Notes: a model not told the origin generated them from the sequence alone. 64,000 nt of DNA from Pseudomonas laurentiana (GCF_014648275.1 NZ_BMQU01000006.1:62001-126000); one strand, 5' to 3'. Numbered from the stretch's first letter, positions 45,892 to 56,320 are shown. Numbers and translations are program-made.

Positions 45892-46338
45892 TTACTTCAG
45901 AACGACAGCGCCTTTCATCATCGAGATGTGGCCTGGGAACGAGCAGAAGAAACCATACTTCTCACCCGCCGCCAGCTTGGAAACATCAATCGTCAGCGAG
46001 TCTTTCTCGCCAGCGCCGATGACTTTGGTGTGCGCGATGATCCGGGTATCACCTGCTTTCAGGTAGTTATTCTCGATACCGGCGCCGATGCCGTCGGTAG
46101 CGATGGGCTGCATGTCGGCCTCCTTGCTCACCACCAGGTTGTGGCCCATGACGTTCTTCGGCATTGAACCGGAGTGGGTCAACTCAACCGTGAACTGCTT
46201 GCAGCTCTTGTCGATGGTGATTTCCTTGGTATTGAAGGACATCTGATCGGTGGAGTCGACCGTGACCTTGCACTCGGCGGCCATGACTTGGGCACTGGCG
46301 ATGGTCAGCAGGGATACGGCAACAAATTTGGCAAACAT
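45892..46338 (-). CDS. azu: Azurin, blue copper electron-transfer protein
   Basis: Azurin is a periplasmic cupredoxin that shuttles electrons to nitrite reductase or cytochrome c peroxidase. The 148-residue precursor has a 20-residue signal peptide (ending QVMA) and a 128-residue mature domain starting AECKVTVDS. All copper ligands are in place in mature numbering: His46 (VMGHNLVV), Cys112 and His117 ([13 protein letters not shown]) and Met121, with Gly45 as the axial carbonyl. Cys3 and Cys26 form the known disulfide. It stands alone as a minus-strand gene, with a possible ANR site upstream and a hairpin downstream. Confidence 0.97.
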   Translation of the reverse strand: MFAKFVAVSLLTIASAQVMAAECKVTVDSTDQMSFNTKEITIDKSCKQFTVELTHSGSMPKNVMGHNLVVSKEADMQPIATDGIGAGIENNYLKAGDTRIIAHTKVIGAGEKDSLTIDVSKLAAGEKYGFFCSFPGHISMMKGAVVLK

Positions 46339-46401
46339 CGTGAATCTCCATGGCAGGGTTTTTTATCGTCTTCAGACTGCCCGATACGCATGGCAAAGCC
46401 C

Positions 46402-46415
46402 GTGATATGGGTCAA
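46402..46415 (-). promoter_or_regulatory. Possible ANR/FNR box upstream of azurin
   Basis: Read on the minus strand, TTGACCCATATCAC matches the ANR consensus TTGAT-N4-ATCAA at 8 of 10 fixed positions, about 65-75 bases before the azurin start. Azurin of P. aeruginosa is known to be induced by ANR under low oxygen. Spacing to the promoter could not be checked because the transcription start is unknown. Confidence 0.45.
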
Positions 46416-46533
46416 GCGCTGCATCGTTAGCCGGGCAGTGAATTTGTTCTATGGTGCTCATCAAGACAATCAACGTGCCCATAATGCCCCTTTGTTGGAC
46501 GATGAAACAACCGCTCACTTAGGAGTAACCGTA

Positions 46534-46623
46534 ATGTCCCTCAATAGTCTGATGCGCAGCCTGCTAGCCGCCTACGCCTGTGGCGCCACCGGCGCCGCCT
46601 GTGAGTTTTCCCGCCCGGAATGA
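46534..46623 (+). CDS. Possible 29-residue peptide gene
   Basis: A short frame starting at 46534 with AGGAG eight bases before the ATG, a good ribosome binding site. It encodes 29 residues, with a hydrophobic, Ala/Leu-rich middle ([20 protein letters not shown]) and two cysteines, then ends in TGA at 46621. It lies 64 bases before the LOG-family gene and reads in the same direction, so it could be a leader peptide or a small membrane protein. I know of no family. There is no independent evidence of translation. Confidence 0.4.
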   Translation: MSLNSLMRSLLAAYACGATGAACEFSRPE

Positions 46624-46687
46624 CACAGCGCTTGGAAGGCACACGATGGCGCCTTACTCTGTCGCGCTCAACGATCAGGAGAGCGCC

Positions 46688-47275
46688 ATGTCGTTACGTT
46701 CCGTTTGTGTGTTTTGTGGTGCCAGTACCGGCACCAGCCCCGCTTACCGAGCGGCTGCCGAAGCGCTGGGCCAAGCCATCGCCCGACGCGGCCTGACACT
46801 GGTCTATGGTGGCGGTGCCGTGGGCCTCATGGGGATCGTCGCCGATGCAGCCCTGGCGGCCGGAGGCGAGGTCGTAGGGATCATTCCCGAGCGCCTGAAA
46901 AGCGCTGAAATCGGCCACCCCAATTTGAGCCGCCTCGAGGTCGTCGACGGTATGCACGCACGCAAAGCGCGCATGGCCGAACTCAGTGATGCCTTCATTG
47001 CGCTACCCGGAGGCTTGGGCACCCTCGAAGAGCTGTTCGAGGTCTGGACCTGGGGGCAACTGGGCTACCACGGCAAACCGCTAGGCTTGCTGGATGTAAA
47101 CGGCTTCTACGACAAGCTGACGGGCTTTCTCGACCATATGGTCAATGAAGGCTTCGTCCGCGAACAGCACCGCACGCTGCTGCAGAAAAACACCTCGCCT
47201 GACGCCCTGCTCGATGCCCTTGAGCACTGGAAGCCGCTGGTGCCACCCAAGTGGGCCGACCAGCAGCCTGCCTGA
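46688..47275 (+). CDS. LOG family protein (lysine-decarboxylase-like, cytokinin riboside 5'-monophosphate phosphoribohydrolase fold)
   Basis: A 195-residue Rossmann-like protein of the TIGR00730/LOG family. It shows [20 protein letters not shown] at the N-terminus, [17 protein letters not shown] and the diagnostic [20 protein letters not shown] (PGGxGTxxE with its catalytic Arg and Glu upstream: HARKARM). Members cleave nucleoside 5'-monophosphates, releasing the free base and ribose 5-phosphate; older annotations as lysine decarboxylases are wrong. The ATG at 46688 was preferred to an earlier in-frame start at 46580 because the conserved domain starts immediately after it. Confidence 0.9.
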   Translation: MSLRSVCVFCGASTGTSPAYRAAAEALGQAIARRGLTLVYGGGAVGLMGIVADAALAAGGEVVGIIPERLKSAEIGHPNLSRLEVVDGMHARKARMAELSDAFIALPGGLGTLEELFEVWTWGQLGYHGKPLGLLDVNGFYDKLTGFLDHMVNEGFVREQHRTLLQKNTSPDALLDALEHWKPLVPPKWADQQPA

Positions 47276-47277
47276 GC

Positions 47278-48168
47278 TCAAGTCAATGGCGTGACCGTGA
47301 CCCGGACATCAGGGTCATGGCTGCCACCGCCAAGAATTACCCCGCGCAGCGGCGAGACATCGGAAAAGTCCCGCCCCCAGCCCAGAGTGATGTGTTCCAG
47401 CGCTGGCCGCAGGTTGTTGGTCGGGTCAAAATCCACCCAGCCCTGCTCCGGGCAGAATACCGAAACCCAGGCATGCGACGCATCGGCACCGACCAAGCGC
47501 GGCTGTCCAGGAGGCGGCCGCGTCAACAGATAACCGCTGACATACCTCGCCGCCAAGCCTCGCGAGCGCAGACAGGCAAGCATCAGGTGGGCAAAGTCCT
47601 GGCATACCCCGCGCCGCCGTTCCAGTACCTCCAGCAGGGGTGTGGCAACCTGTGTCGCCGTTGCATCGAACGTAAACTCGTCGAAGATCTTTTCCATCAA
47701 CGCCTGCACTGCCACTAACAGTGGACGACCCGGCACGAAGCAACGCTCTGCATAGGCCACAAAGCGCTGTTTGAGGCGCACCTGCGGCGACTCGAAACGA
47801 TAGCGACACGCCTCCAGGCGCTCGGCAGAAAAAGGTCGACCGCTGTAACTCAGCGCCTCTCGCACCGCCTCCCAAGGTTGCGAACGAGCCACATCCGGCA
47901 ACGCTCTGGCGTACACATCAAGGGTCAGTCGGGTCTCGACGCGCAACTCATCGTGCTGGCAATCGAACGCCAAGCGGGTCAGCGGGTTACCAAAAACATC
48001 CCGCTCATCACTGCGCCGGGTCGGTGCCGGGCTGATCTGCATGTGCCGCTCAGTGCAGTGCTGCCAGGCACAGTCGCGCGGCCACAAATGGACAAGCTGC
48101 TGGGCCAATGAAACCGGACTGGTATAGCGATAGAGGGTTTCATGAACCACCTGATAACGGACACTCAT
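47278..48168 (-). CDS. Transglutaminase-like protease, COG1305 type
   Basis: A 296-residue protein with an N-terminal beta-rich transglutaminase_N domain (RYQVVHETLYRYTSPVSLAQQL) and a transglutaminase-like cysteine-protease domain with Cys in RRGVCQDFAHLMLACLRSRGL (in two parts), His in ADASHAWVSVF and Asp in GWVDFDPTNN. These three match the catalytic triad. The start ATG shares its A with the stop of the upstream ATP-grasp/alpha-E gene (TGATG). In many bacteria such a protease gene is found with circularly permuted ATP-grasp and alpha-E genes, forming a predicted peptide-ligase system; substrate unknown. Confidence 0.9.
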   Translation of the reverse strand: MSVRYQVVHETLYRYTSPVSLAQQLVHLWPRDCAWQHCTERHMQISPAPTRRSDERDVFGNPLTRLAFDCQHDELRVETRLTLDVYARALPDVARSQPWEAVREALSYSGRPFSAERLEACRYRFESPQVRLKQRFVAYAERCFVPGRPLLVAVQALMEKIFDEFTFDATATQVATPLLEVLERRRGVCQDFAHLMLACLRSRGLAARYVSGYLLTRPPPGQPRLVGADASHAWVSVFCPEQGWVDFDPTNNLRPALEHITLGWGRDFSDVSPLRGVILGGGSHDPDVRVTVTPLT

Positions 48169-50621
48169 CAAATCGACACCGTCTGCTGGCTAAGATCGTC
48201 GACATGCACAAAGTGACGCAGCGCCAGACGCTCCGCCACTTGAGCACATGCCGAAGAGACGCCTTCAAGCAAGCCGACCAGTACGGCAAGGGCAACATTG
48301 ACCGTTGAGGCGCCTTGCACAGTCGCCAGATCAAACTGGCGTAACCGCTCAGCCAGGCTAACCAGTTCAGGCTCTAGCGGTGTGCCGAGTTCACGGTGCA
48401 GCCGATTGAGCGAAGCCGTCGTGAGCTTGAGTTGAAACAACACGGCATGCGGGTTTTGCTCATCGAGCACGAGCAGGTCGAGCACCGGCAACAACTGAGC
48501 CACCTCCAGGTAGCGCGAGCGGTAGGTAATACTGCTGTTGCCCAACTCCAGCAAAGCCTCCAGCCCGGCCTGATCACATACCGCCGGGCCACTCAAGAAC
48601 ACCGCCAGGTTGTCGCTCAAGGCTTGCAGCCGCTCCAGACGACGCCCGATCATCAGAAAGCGCCACCCCTCATCACGGGTCATGTCGTCCAGGGCAAAGC
48701 CCGACAGCGCCGCCAACGACATGACCAGACGGTCGAGGGTTTCCAGCAACTCGCCAAAGCCCGCCTCCGTGTTTTCCAGTACACGCGCTTGCCGCTGCAA
48801 CTCCTGTAATGCCTGCCAGTTTTCCCGTGAGAGCTTGCCGCGTACCTGTGAGGCTGCCCCCTGCAAGCGCTGCAGGTTGGCGCGTAAACTGAAACCCCAT
48901 TCGGCATCCAGCAGTGCGGCACGCAAACGCTCGGGAAGACTGGCGCCCTCAGGCAGTAATGACAAACCGTCCGCCAACGCCACAGCCCCTTCTAGCGCCA
49001 GTGGACTGTCATCGTCCAGGTAACGGGTCAGCAGGATACGCAACAAGCGCGCCCCCACATCGCAGCGCTCGCAGTAACGGCCGAACCAGAACAGGTTTTC
49101 CACCACCCGCGAGGGCAAATACGGGTCGCGACGAATCAGGTCCGCCACGCCAATACTGTGCCGCGCCCGCCACTGCTCGCCGGCGCAGGCGTGTTCACCC
49201 AACACCCAGGCATCCTTGCTGGCGCCGCCACGCTGCATCGAGATCACGTCGGCATCGGCCTCTGCCGACACCCGTACCAGCCCGCCAGGCAATACCCGAT
49301 AGCCATCGGCACATGCCACGGCATACACCCGCATACCCACCGAGCGGGATTGCAGCATGCATTGATCGACCTGCCAGACCGGTGCCTGGGATAACTGCAC
49401 CCGCTCTTGGGCAACATAGACAGCAGGCCGGGCAGCAATACGCGCCGCCAGTGCCTGCTGTTGTTCAGCATCAAGCGCTCCTCCCAGCACAGGCGCGAAA
49501 CGCTGCGAAGGAAAGACCGGCTTGAACACCAGATCCGACAGCTTCTCCAGCGCCTGGGCCAATGCCGGGGGCTCGCCGCACCACCAACTGGCAACAGAAG
49601 GCAGGCTCAAGGCCTCGCCGAACAGGTGCTCATTGATAGCGGGCAAAAACCCAAGCAGGCCAGGTGACTCCAGTACGCCGCAGCCCAAGGCATTGGCCAC
49701 CAGCACGCGCCCCTGACGTACCGCATCGAGCAAACCTGGGACCCCGAGTGCCGAATCCGTGCGCAGCTCCAGCGGGTCGCAGAAATCATCGTCAAGGCGC
49801 CGCCAAATGCCGTGAACCCGGCGTAAACCATCCAGTGTCTTGAGGTACACGGTAGCGTCACGCACCGTCAGGTCACTGCCCTCGACCAAGGGGTAACCCA
49901 GTTGCCGCGCCAAATACAGGTGCTCGAAGTAACTCTCGTTGAAACGTCCGGGGGTCAGCAGGACCACCAGCGGCGCCTCCCCCTCACTCGGCGCGGTCTC
50001 CGCCAGGGTCTGCTGCAAGGCTCGGAAGAACCCCGCGAGGTGCTGTACATGGAGGCTACGGTAGAGCTCCGGCCAGGCACGCGAAAGAACCGTCCGGTTC
50101 TCAAGGGCATAGCCTGCGCCAGAAGGCGCCTGGGTACGGTCTGCGGTGACCCACCAGCGCCCATCCGGCGCCCGTGCGAGGTCCGCGGCGTAGACATGCA
50201 GGTAGGTTCCGCCAGGCACCTCGATACCTTGGCAGGGCCAAAGAAAATTGTTGTGCGCGTAGATCAGTTCGGGGGGTAAAAGCCCTTCGGCCAACAGCTG
50301 TTGCGGTCCGTAGGTATCTGCCAGCACCGCATTGAGCAAGCGTGCGCGCTGAGCGATACCGGCGGCCAGCGGCTGCCACTCCTCGGCAGGCAATACGTGC
50401 GGCAGCAGGTCCAGTTCCCACGGGCGGTCAGCACCTTTAGGGTCGGCGTAGATGTTGTAGGTGACACCATTTTCCTGAAGCTGGCGGGTCAACAGCGCCT
50501 GACGCTGCGCCAACTGTTCGGGACGGCTGCGCTGCAACTGCGCGAACAGCGCCTGCCAGTGCGGGCGTACCGCTCCGTCGCCCTGCAACAGTTCATGGTA
50601 GGAGTCAGGCTGGTCTGGCAT
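48168..50621 (-). CDS. Circularly permuted ATP-grasp / alpha-E domain fusion
   Basis: An 817-residue two-domain protein. The N-terminal part (about 1-490) is a circularly permuted ATP-grasp type 2 domain, with GVTYNIYADPKGADRPWELDLLP in two parts, NNFLWPCQGIEVPGGTYLH and the [29 protein letters not shown] strand (in parts). The C-terminal part (from about 500) is an alpha-E helical domain that starts LPSRVVENLFWFGRYCERCD. In many genomes these are separate genes; here they are fused. The family is predicted to make an amide bond in an unknown peptide, working with the adjacent transglutaminase-like protease. The start ATG at 50621 was chosen; a TTG at 50633 is possible. Confidence 0.88.
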   Translation of the reverse strand: MPDQPDSYHELLQGDGAVRPHWQALFAQLQRSRPEQLAQRQALLTRQLQENGVTYNIYADPKGADRPWELDLLPHVLPAEEWQPLAAGIAQRARLLNAVLADTYGPQQLLAEGLLPPELIYAHNNFLWPCQGIEVPGGTYLHVYAADLARAPDGRWWVTADRTQAPSGAGYALENRTVLSRAWPELYRSLHVQHLAGFFRALQQTLAETAPSEGEAPLVVLLTPGRFNESYFEHLYLARQLGYPLVEGSDLTVRDATVYLKTLDGLRRVHGIWRRLDDDFCDPLELRTDSALGVPGLLDAVRQGRVLVANALGCGVLESPGLLGFLPAINEHLFGEALSLPSVASWWCGEPPALAQALEKLSDLVFKPVFPSQRFAPVLGGALDAEQQQALAARIAARPAVYVAQERVQLSQAPVWQVDQCMLQSRSVGMRVYAVACADGYRVLPGGLVRVSAEADADVISMQRGGASKDAWVLGEHACAGEQWRARHSIGVADLIRRDPYLPSRVVENLFWFGRYCERCDVGARLLRILLTRYLDDDSPLALEGAVALADGLSLLPEGASLPERLRAALLDAEWGFSLRANLQRLQGAASQVRGKLSRENWQALQELQRQARVLENTEAGFGELLETLDRLVMSLAALSGFALDDMTRDEGWRFLMIGRRLERLQALSDNLAVFLSGPAVCDQAGLEALLELGNSSITYRSRYLEVAQLLPVLDLLVLDEQNPHAVLFQLKLTTASLNRLHRELGTPLEPELVSLAERLRQFDLATVQGASTVNVALAVLVGLLEGVSSACAQVAERLALRHFVHVDDLSQQTVSI

Positions 50622-50778
50622 GGCAGCGCTCAAGGGCCGAAGTCAGCCCTGAAGCGCGCAAAAGTTGTGCCATGAGCGGCTACGCCGCGCCTGCGCTCTG
50701 CCTAGCCGATTGGCGCACCAGAATCGTGCCTTGCCGCGCGGGCAACGCACCACCCCGGCGCGCAGGGCCAAGGCCAGG

Positions 50779-53076
50779 TTAGCGCGGCAGTACCGGCTGA
50801 CGCGGCTTCTTCTTGCCTTTGCCCTTGGCGGCGTCTTTGCGCGCTTTGGCCGCATCCTGGTTACGGGCGAACGCTGCCGCCTTGGCCTCTTCGCGTTTGT
50901 CCCACGGCTTGCCACCATCGCTGCCACGCGGCGGCAGGCCGGTGTGCTGAGTCAGGATCTTTTGATCCTTGGCCACCTTGTGGCTGCCAGCCGGCGTCGA
51001 GTTCTTGCGTCGCGCACTCTGGTAGCTGTCGGTTGCAGGCTGGTGCAACGGGATCAGTTGGTGCTTGCCCGGGCCGATCAGGTCGCTACGGCCCATACGC
51101 TCCAGTGCCTCGCGCAGCATCGGCCAGCCCTTCGGATCGTGATAACGCAGGAACGCCTTGTGCAGACGGCGCTGCGCTTCGCTCTTGACGATCGTAACCG
51201 GGTCACTCTTGTAAGTGACCTTGCGCAGCGGGTTCTTGCCCGAGTGGTACATGGCGGTAGCCGACGCCATGGGCGACGGGTAGAACGCCTGAACCTGGTC
51301 AGCACGGAAGCCGTTGCCCTTGAGCCAAAGGGCCAGGTTCATCATGTCTTCATCGGTGGTGCCAGGGTGTGCGGCAATGAAGTACGGGATCAGGTACTGT
51401 TCCTTGCCCGCTTCTTTCGAGAACTTCTCGAACATGCGCTTGAAGCGGTCGTAGGTGCCGATACCCGGCTTCATCATCTGATTCAGCGGGCCTTCTTCGG
51501 TGTGCTCCGGCGCAATCTTCAGGTAACCACCAACGTGGTGGGTCACCAGTTCCTTGACGTACTCCGGCGACTCTACTGCCAGGTCATAACGCAGCCCAGA
51601 AGCGATCAGGATCTTCTTCACGCCCGGCAAGGCACGCGCACTGCGGTACAACTGGATCAATGACGAGTGGTCGGTATTCAGGTTCGGGCAAATGCCGGGG
51701 AACACGCACGACGGCTTGCGGCAAGCGGACTCGATTTCCGGGCTCTTGCAGGCAATCCGGTACATGTTCGCAGTAGGGCCGCCAAGGTCCGAGATGACCC
51801 CGGTAAAGCCTGGCACCTTGTCGCGGATTTCCTCGATCTCGCGAATGATCGACTCTTCTGAACGGTTCTGGATGATCCGGCCTTCGTGCTCGGTAATCGA
51901 ACAGAAGGTACAGCCACCAAAGCAGCCACGCATGATGTTGACCGAAAAACGGATCATGTCGTAGGCCGGAATCTTCTCCTTGCCATACGCCGGGTGCGGC
52001 ACGCGCGCATAAGGCATGCCGAACACGTAGTCCATTTCCTCGGTGGTCATTGGAATGGGCGGAGGATTGAACCAGACGTCCACTTCACCATGTTTCTGCA
52101 CCAAAGCGCGGGCGTTGCCTGGGTTGGTCTCCAGGTGCAGCACACGGTTGGCGTGAGCGTAGAGCACCGCGTCGCCGCGGACCTTCTCGAAGGACGGCAG
52201 GCGAATCACGGTCTTGTCGCGGGTCATTCGCGGGCTCGCCAGCAACTGGACGACCTTGGGTTCGTTCGGGTCTTCAACCGGACCTTTTTCCTGCTCGATG
52301 GCGCAGGCCTGAGTATCCTGGGTGTTCACGTACGGGTTGATGATCTTGTCGATCTTGCCCGGGCGGTCGATACGTGTGGAGTCGACCTCGTACCAGCCTT
52401 CCGGGGTGTCGCGACGGATAAATGCCGTACCACGAATATCCGTAATGGTTTCGATCTTCTCGCCGTACGACAGGCGCTGAGCCACTTCGACGATAGCCCG
52501 CTCGGCATTGCCGTAAAGCAGGATGTCGGCAGAAGCATCGATCAGGATCGAATGGCGAACCTTGTCCTGCCAGTAGTCGTAGTGCGCGATCCGGCGCAGG
52601 GAAGCCTCGATGCCGCCCAGCACAATCGGCACATGCTTGTAGGCTTCCTTGCAGCGCTGGCTATACACCAGGCTGGCGCGATCCGGACGCTTGCCGGCCA
52701 GGCCGCCCGGCGTATAGGCGTCGTCGGAGCGGATCTTCTTGTCCGCGGTGTAGCGGTTGATCATGGAGTCCATGTTGCCGGCGGCGACACCGAAAAACAG
52801 GTTCGGCTCACCCAGCTTCATGAAGTCGTCCTTGGACTGCCAGTTCGGCTGGGCAATGATGCCCACCCGGAAACCCTGGGCTTCCAGCAGACGGCCGATG
52901 ATGGCCATGCCGAAGGACGGATGATCGACGTAGGCGTCACCGGTCACAATGATGATGTCGCAGGAATCCCAGCCGAGCTGATCCATCTCCTCCCTGCTCA
53001 TGGGCAGGAACGGTGCTGGTCCGAAGCATTCGGCCCAGTACTTGGGATAGTCGAAAAGTGGTTTGGCTGCTTGCAT
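50779..53076 (-). CDS. ygiQ: YgiQ family radical SAM protein
   Basis: A 765-residue radical-SAM enzyme of the YgiQ (UPF0313) family with no established substrate. It has an N-terminal B12-like/Rossmann region ([26 protein letters not shown], split), [12 protein letters not shown], the radical-SAM 4Fe-4S cluster motif C-x3-C-x2-C in [18 protein letters not shown] at about residues 380-390, and a C-terminal YgiQ-specific region ([20 protein letters not shown]). The tail (about 700-765) is basic and Lys/Ala-rich. The ATG at 53076 begins close to the conserved start [16 protein letters not shown]. Confidence 0.93.
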   Translation of the reverse strand: MQAAKPLFDYPKYWAECFGPAPFLPMSREEMDQLGWDSCDIIIVTGDAYVDHPSFGMAIIGRLLEAQGFRVGIIAQPNWQSKDDFMKLGEPNLFFGVAAGNMDSMINRYTADKKIRSDDAYTPGGLAGKRPDRASLVYSQRCKEAYKHVPIVLGGIEASLRRIAHYDYWQDKVRHSILIDASADILLYGNAERAIVEVAQRLSYGEKIETITDIRGTAFIRRDTPEGWYEVDSTRIDRPGKIDKIINPYVNTQDTQACAIEQEKGPVEDPNEPKVVQLLASPRMTRDKTVIRLPSFEKVRGDAVLYAHANRVLHLETNPGNARALVQKHGEVDVWFNPPPIPMTTEEMDYVFGMPYARVPHPAYGKEKIPAYDMIRFSVNIMRGCFGGCTFCSITEHEGRIIQNRSEESIIREIEEIRDKVPGFTGVISDLGGPTANMYRIACKSPEIESACRKPSCVFPGICPNLNTDHSSLIQLYRSARALPGVKKILIASGLRYDLAVESPEYVKELVTHHVGGYLKIAPEHTEEGPLNQMMKPGIGTYDRFKRMFEKFSKEAGKEQYLIPYFIAAHPGTTDEDMMNLALWLKGNGFRADQVQAFYPSPMASATAMYHSGKNPLRKVTYKSDPVTIVKSEAQRRLHKAFLRYHDPKGWPMLREALERMGRSDLIGPGKHQLIPLHQPATDSYQSARRKNSTPAGSHKVAKDQKILTQHTGLPPRGSDGGKPWDKREEAKAAAFARNQDAAKARKDAAKGKGKKKPRQPVLPR

Positions 53077-53177
53077 GTCAGTGACCGGTTCTGAAGTACA
53101 GGAAAATCGCGGGCGCGGACTATAGCACAAATTTTGACCAATTCCGACGCTGCAGCTCGGAATTGGCGCGGCGGAAA

Positions 53178-54575
53178 TTACTCGTCGTCGTCGAAGTTGT
53201 AGCTACCTGGCGCCAGGTTCTCGAAGCGCGTGTATTTACCGATGAATGCAAGCCGGACAAAGCCGATAGGACCGTTCCGCTGCTTGCCGATAATGATTTC
53301 GGCGATGCCTTTGTGCTCGGTTTCCGGATGATAGACCTCATCGCGGTACACGAACATGATGACGTCGGCATCCTGCTCGATCGCTCCGGATTCCCGCAAG
53401 TCGGAGTTCACCGGGCGCTTGTTCGGCCGTTGCTCAAGGGAGCGGTTGAGCTGCGACAGGGCGATGACCGGGCAGTTGAACTCTTTGGCCAGTGCCTTGA
53501 GCGAGCGTGAGATCTCGGAAATTTCGTTGGTGCGGTTGTCACCACTGGAGCCCGGGATCTGCATCAACTGCAGGTAGTCGATCATGATCATGCCGATCTC
53601 GCCATGCTCACGCACCAGGCGACGGGTACGGGCACGCATTTCCGACGGGCTGATACCGGCCGTATCGTCGATGAACAGCTTGCGATCATTGAGCAGGTTG
53701 ACTGCCGAGGTCAGGCGCGGCCAGTCATCGTCATCGAGCTGGCCGGAACGGATCTTGGTCTGGTCGATACGCCCGAGCGACGAGAGCATACGCATGATCA
53801 GCGATTCGCCTGGCATCTCGAGGGAATACACCAGTACCGCCTTGTCACTGCGCAGTACCGCGTTCTCCACCAGGTTCATGGCGAAGGTGGTCTTACCCAT
53901 CGACGGACGGCCGGCGACGATGATCAGGTCAGCCGGCTGCAGACCGCTGGTCTTCTCGTCCAGGTCGGTATAGCCGGTTGAAATACCGGTGATATCGCTG
54001 TCGGAGTTGAACAGGGTGTCAATACGGTCAATGGCCTTGGTCAGCAGCTCGTTGACCCCAACCGGGCCACCGGTCTTCGGACGCGCTTCGGCGATCTGGA
54101 AGATCTGCCGTTCGGCTTCGTCAAGAATCTCTGCCGCGTTACGACCCTGCGGGTTGAAGGCGCTGTCGGCAATCTCGCTGCTGATACTGATCAGCTGACG
54201 CAGGGTCGCCCGCTCACGGATGATCTGGGCATAGGCCTTGATGTTGGCGACCGATGGCGTGTTCTTGGCCAGCTCGCCGAGGTAACCCAACCCACCCACT
54301 TGGGAGCTGAGACCTTCACGGTCCAGTTGCTCGTGCAGCGTCACCACATCGAACGGGGTGTTCTGATCGGCCAGCTTGTAGATTGCACGGAAGATCAGGC
54401 GGTGGTCATGCCGGTAGAAATCGCCATCCGAAACCTGATCCAGCACGCGCTCCCAGGCGTTGTTGTCCAGCATCAAGCCACCGAGCACGGCCTGTTCGGC
54501 CTCGATGGAATGTGGCGGCACCTTCAGGGCAGCGGTTTGCAGATCATATTGTTCGGGAGCGGATATCTCGTTCAT
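53178..54575 (-). CDS. dnaB: Replicative DNA helicase DnaB
   Basis: DnaB is the hexameric 5'-3' helicase that unwinds DNA at the replication fork. The 465-residue product has the N-terminal helical domain ([20 protein letters not shown]), a linker, and the RecA-like ATPase domain (from about 180) with Walker [10 protein letters not shown], Walker [10 protein letters not shown] and the arginine-finger region near the end ([10 protein letters not shown]). It is preceded by rplI on the same strand and shows the rpsF-rpsR-rplI-dnaB order of gamma-proteobacteria. The ATG at 54575 was chosen; a GTG two codons earlier is possible. No intein is present. Confidence 0.98.
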   Translation of the reverse strand: MNEISAPEQYDLQTAALKVPPHSIEAEQAVLGGLMLDNNAWERVLDQVSDGDFYRHDHRLIFRAIYKLADQNTPFDVVTLHEQLDREGLSSQVGGLGYLGELAKNTPSVANIKAYAQIIRERATLRQLISISSEIADSAFNPQGRNAAEILDEAERQIFQIAEARPKTGGPVGVNELLTKAIDRIDTLFNSDSDITGISTGYTDLDEKTSGLQPADLIIVAGRPSMGKTTFAMNLVENAVLRSDKAVLVYSLEMPGESLIMRMLSSLGRIDQTKIRSGQLDDDDWPRLTSAVNLLNDRKLFIDDTAGISPSEMRARTRRLVREHGEIGMIMIDYLQLMQIPGSSGDNRTNEISEISRSLKALAKEFNCPVIALSQLNRSLEQRPNKRPVNSDLRESGAIEQDADVIMFVYRDEVYHPETEHKGIAEIIIGKQRNGPIGFVRLAFIGKYTRFENLAPGSYNFDDDE

Positions 54576-54599
54576 GGCCACACGGAAATCAGGGGGACG

Positions 54600-54640
54600 A
54601 AAAAGACAAAGGGCACGACCTGCCTAGCAGGATCGTGCCC
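54600..54640 (-). terminator. Terminator between rplI and dnaB
   Basis: Read on the minus strand, GGGCACGA and TCGTGCCC form an 8-bp GC-rich stem around a 14-base loop that itself can pair (CCTGC / GCAGG), followed by TTTGTCTTTTT. It lies 45 bases after the rplI stop and just before dnaB, so dnaB can be expressed separately. Confidence 0.85.
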
Positions 54641-54685
54641 GATGTTAACCGGCTGACACGCGAGGTGCCAGCCGATTGGTACAGC

Positions 54686-55132
54686 TTAGGCTGCGACAAC
54701 AACCACGCGAACGGTGGCTTCAACGTCGCTGTGCAGGTGCACGGCAACGTCGTATTCGCCAACATTACGGATGGTGCCGTTCGGCAGACGAACTTCAGCT
54801 TTAGCCACTTCAACGCCGGAGGCGGTCAGGGCGTCAGCGATGTCGTGGGTGCCGATCGAACCGAACAGCTTGCCTTCGTCGCCAGCGGTGGCAGTGATGG
54901 TCACTTCCAGCTCGGCCAGTTGGGCAGCGCGGGTTTCAGCAGAAGACTTCTTGTCTGCAGCCAGTTTTTCCAGCTCGGCGCGACGCTCCTCGAACGCAGC
55001 CAGGTTGGCAGCGTTGGCAACGGTGGCCTTGCCTTGCGGCAGCAGGTAGTTACGGCCGTAACCAGCCTTAACATTTACCTTATCGCCCAGGTTGCCCAGG
55101 TTGGCGATTTTTTCCAGCAGGATCAGTTCCAT
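54686..55132 (-). CDS. rplI: 50S ribosomal protein bL9
   Basis: Ribosomal protein L9 binds 23S rRNA near the L1 stalk and helps keep reading frame. The 148-residue protein begins [36 protein letters not shown], read in two blocks, the RNA-binding N-terminal domain. A long connecting helix ([19 protein letters not shown]) and a compact C-terminal domain follow. It is the last gene of the rpsF-rpsR-membrane protein-rplI cluster, and its start lies 21 bases after the membrane protein gene. Confidence 0.98.
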   Translation of the reverse strand: MELILLEKIANLGNLGDKVNVKAGYGRNYLLPQGKATVANAANLAAFEERRAELEKLAADKKSSAETRAAQLAELEVTITATAGDEGKLFGSIGTHDIADALTASGVEVAKAEVRLPNGTIRNVGEYDVAVHLHSDVEATVRVVVVAA

Positions 55133-55153
55133 TTGGTAATAACCTCTTAACTT

Positions 55154-56053
55154 TTAACCTTCACCGTTCGCGGAACCGTTGTCGGCACCATTTTTGGGTG
55201 CCCCGCGGCCGCGAAAATCAATCAGGCTGTCGACAATGGCCAACACCACGAGCAACGGATAAATCAGCTGCATGAACAGCAGCAGTGTCACGTACAACCC
55301 AACCAGCCAGAACCTCGCCAGCCGGCCCTGCGCCACCAACCCATGCAACAGGGCAACCCCTGCAAACATCAGCGGTACACTGCAAATCGGCGTCAACATC
55401 GCCAACCCGGCCCCGAAATTGGGCCCGATCAGCATGCACGCCAGCAGCACCAGCGCCGGCACCAGCGGTAGTCTGACGGCGCGAAACTCGCGACCGAAAC
55501 CACCCGGGTTATACAACACTGCCTGCCAGTAGCGGCCCAACATCAGGGCCAACAGACTGACGGCTTGCAACAACGCGGCGATCAGGCCGTAGAGGACTGG
55601 TGCGATAAGGCTACCCAGGTGCGCTCGCTCTTCTACCGTCAACTGCTGGTAGAGCCCGTCGAGCATCTGCGGCAAGGCTTTTTCAAGCGCTTGTGCCAAT
55701 GCTTCAACCGGTTCGCGGAAAACCGACCCAAGAACCACACCGTACACCACCCCCAAGGCAGTGCTGATCAACAGCACCCTGTTCCAGGACTGCCCGGCGC
55801 GTAAAAACGCTGCCAGACCCAGGGTTCCCGCCAGCACCATCAAGATGCGGGGGTCGCCAAAGAACCACCAGGCCAACGCAGGCACCAAAGCCCAGGCGAG
55901 GACACCGGAGGCGTCACTGAAACCGCGCCGCAGGAACACCAGGCTCCCAGCGGCGGCACTCAACCAGAACAGCAGCGGCATTGCCGCACAACCAACCACC
56001 ACTAGAGTGGCCTGCACGCGACCGCGCATGATGAAATCAGCCAAGGCGCGCAT
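55154..56053 (-). CDS. Integral membrane protein, DUF2232-like
   Basis: A 299-residue polytopic protein with about eight transmembrane helices (for example PLLFWLSAAAGSLVFL, VLAWALVPALAWWFF, VLYGLIAALLQAVSLLALML, FMQLIYPLLVVLAIVDSLID), and a Gly/Asn-rich polar tail. It resembles the DUF2232/YybS family often found between rpsR and rplI, including in Pseudomonas. Its role is unknown; the location inside a ribosomal-protein cluster suggests growth-linked expression rather than a ribosomal role. No catalytic motif is visible. Confidence 0.8.
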   Translation of the reverse strand: MRALADFIMRGRVQATLVVVGCAAMPLLFWLSAAAGSLVFLRRGFSDASGVLAWALVPALAWWFFGDPRILMVLAGTLGLAAFLRAGQSWNRVLLISTALGVVYGVVLGSVFREPVEALAQALEKALPQMLDGLYQQLTVEERAHLGSLIAPVLYGLIAALLQAVSLLALMLGRYWQAVLYNPGGFGREFRAVRLPLVPALVLLACMLIGPNFGAGLAMLTPICSVPLMFAGVALLHGLVAQGRLARFWLVGLYVTLLLFMQLIYPLLVVLAIVDSLIDFRGRGAPKNGADNGSANGEG

Positions 56054-56089
56054 GCGTTCTATCCCTTGCTACTTGTCGACGACCCGGTC

Positions 56090-56320
56090 TCAGCGGCCGT
56101 GGCTGTCGGTGTAGGGCAGCAGGGCCAGGAAGCGGGCGCGCTTGATAGCGGTAGCCAGCTGACGCTGATAACGAGCTTTGGTACCGGTGATACGGCTTGG
56201 AACGATCTTGCCGGTTTCGGATACATAAGCTTTCAGGGTGTTGAGATCTTTGTAATCGATCTCTTTCACTTCTTCAGCAGTGAAGCGGCAGAATTTACGA
56301 CGACGGAAGAAACGTGCCAT
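56090..56320 (-). CDS. rpsR: 30S ribosomal protein bS18
   Basis: Ribosomal protein S18 sits on the platform of the small subunit and contacts S6. The 76-residue protein starts [25 protein letters not shown], in two parts, and has the typical [33 protein letters not shown] stretch, also in parts. It follows rpsF by 28 bases. The size and sequence fit the family. Confidence 0.98.
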   Translation of the reverse strand: MARFFRRRKFCRFTAEEVKEIDYKDLNTLKAYVSETGKIVPSRITGTKARYQRQLATAIKRARFLALLPYTDSHGR

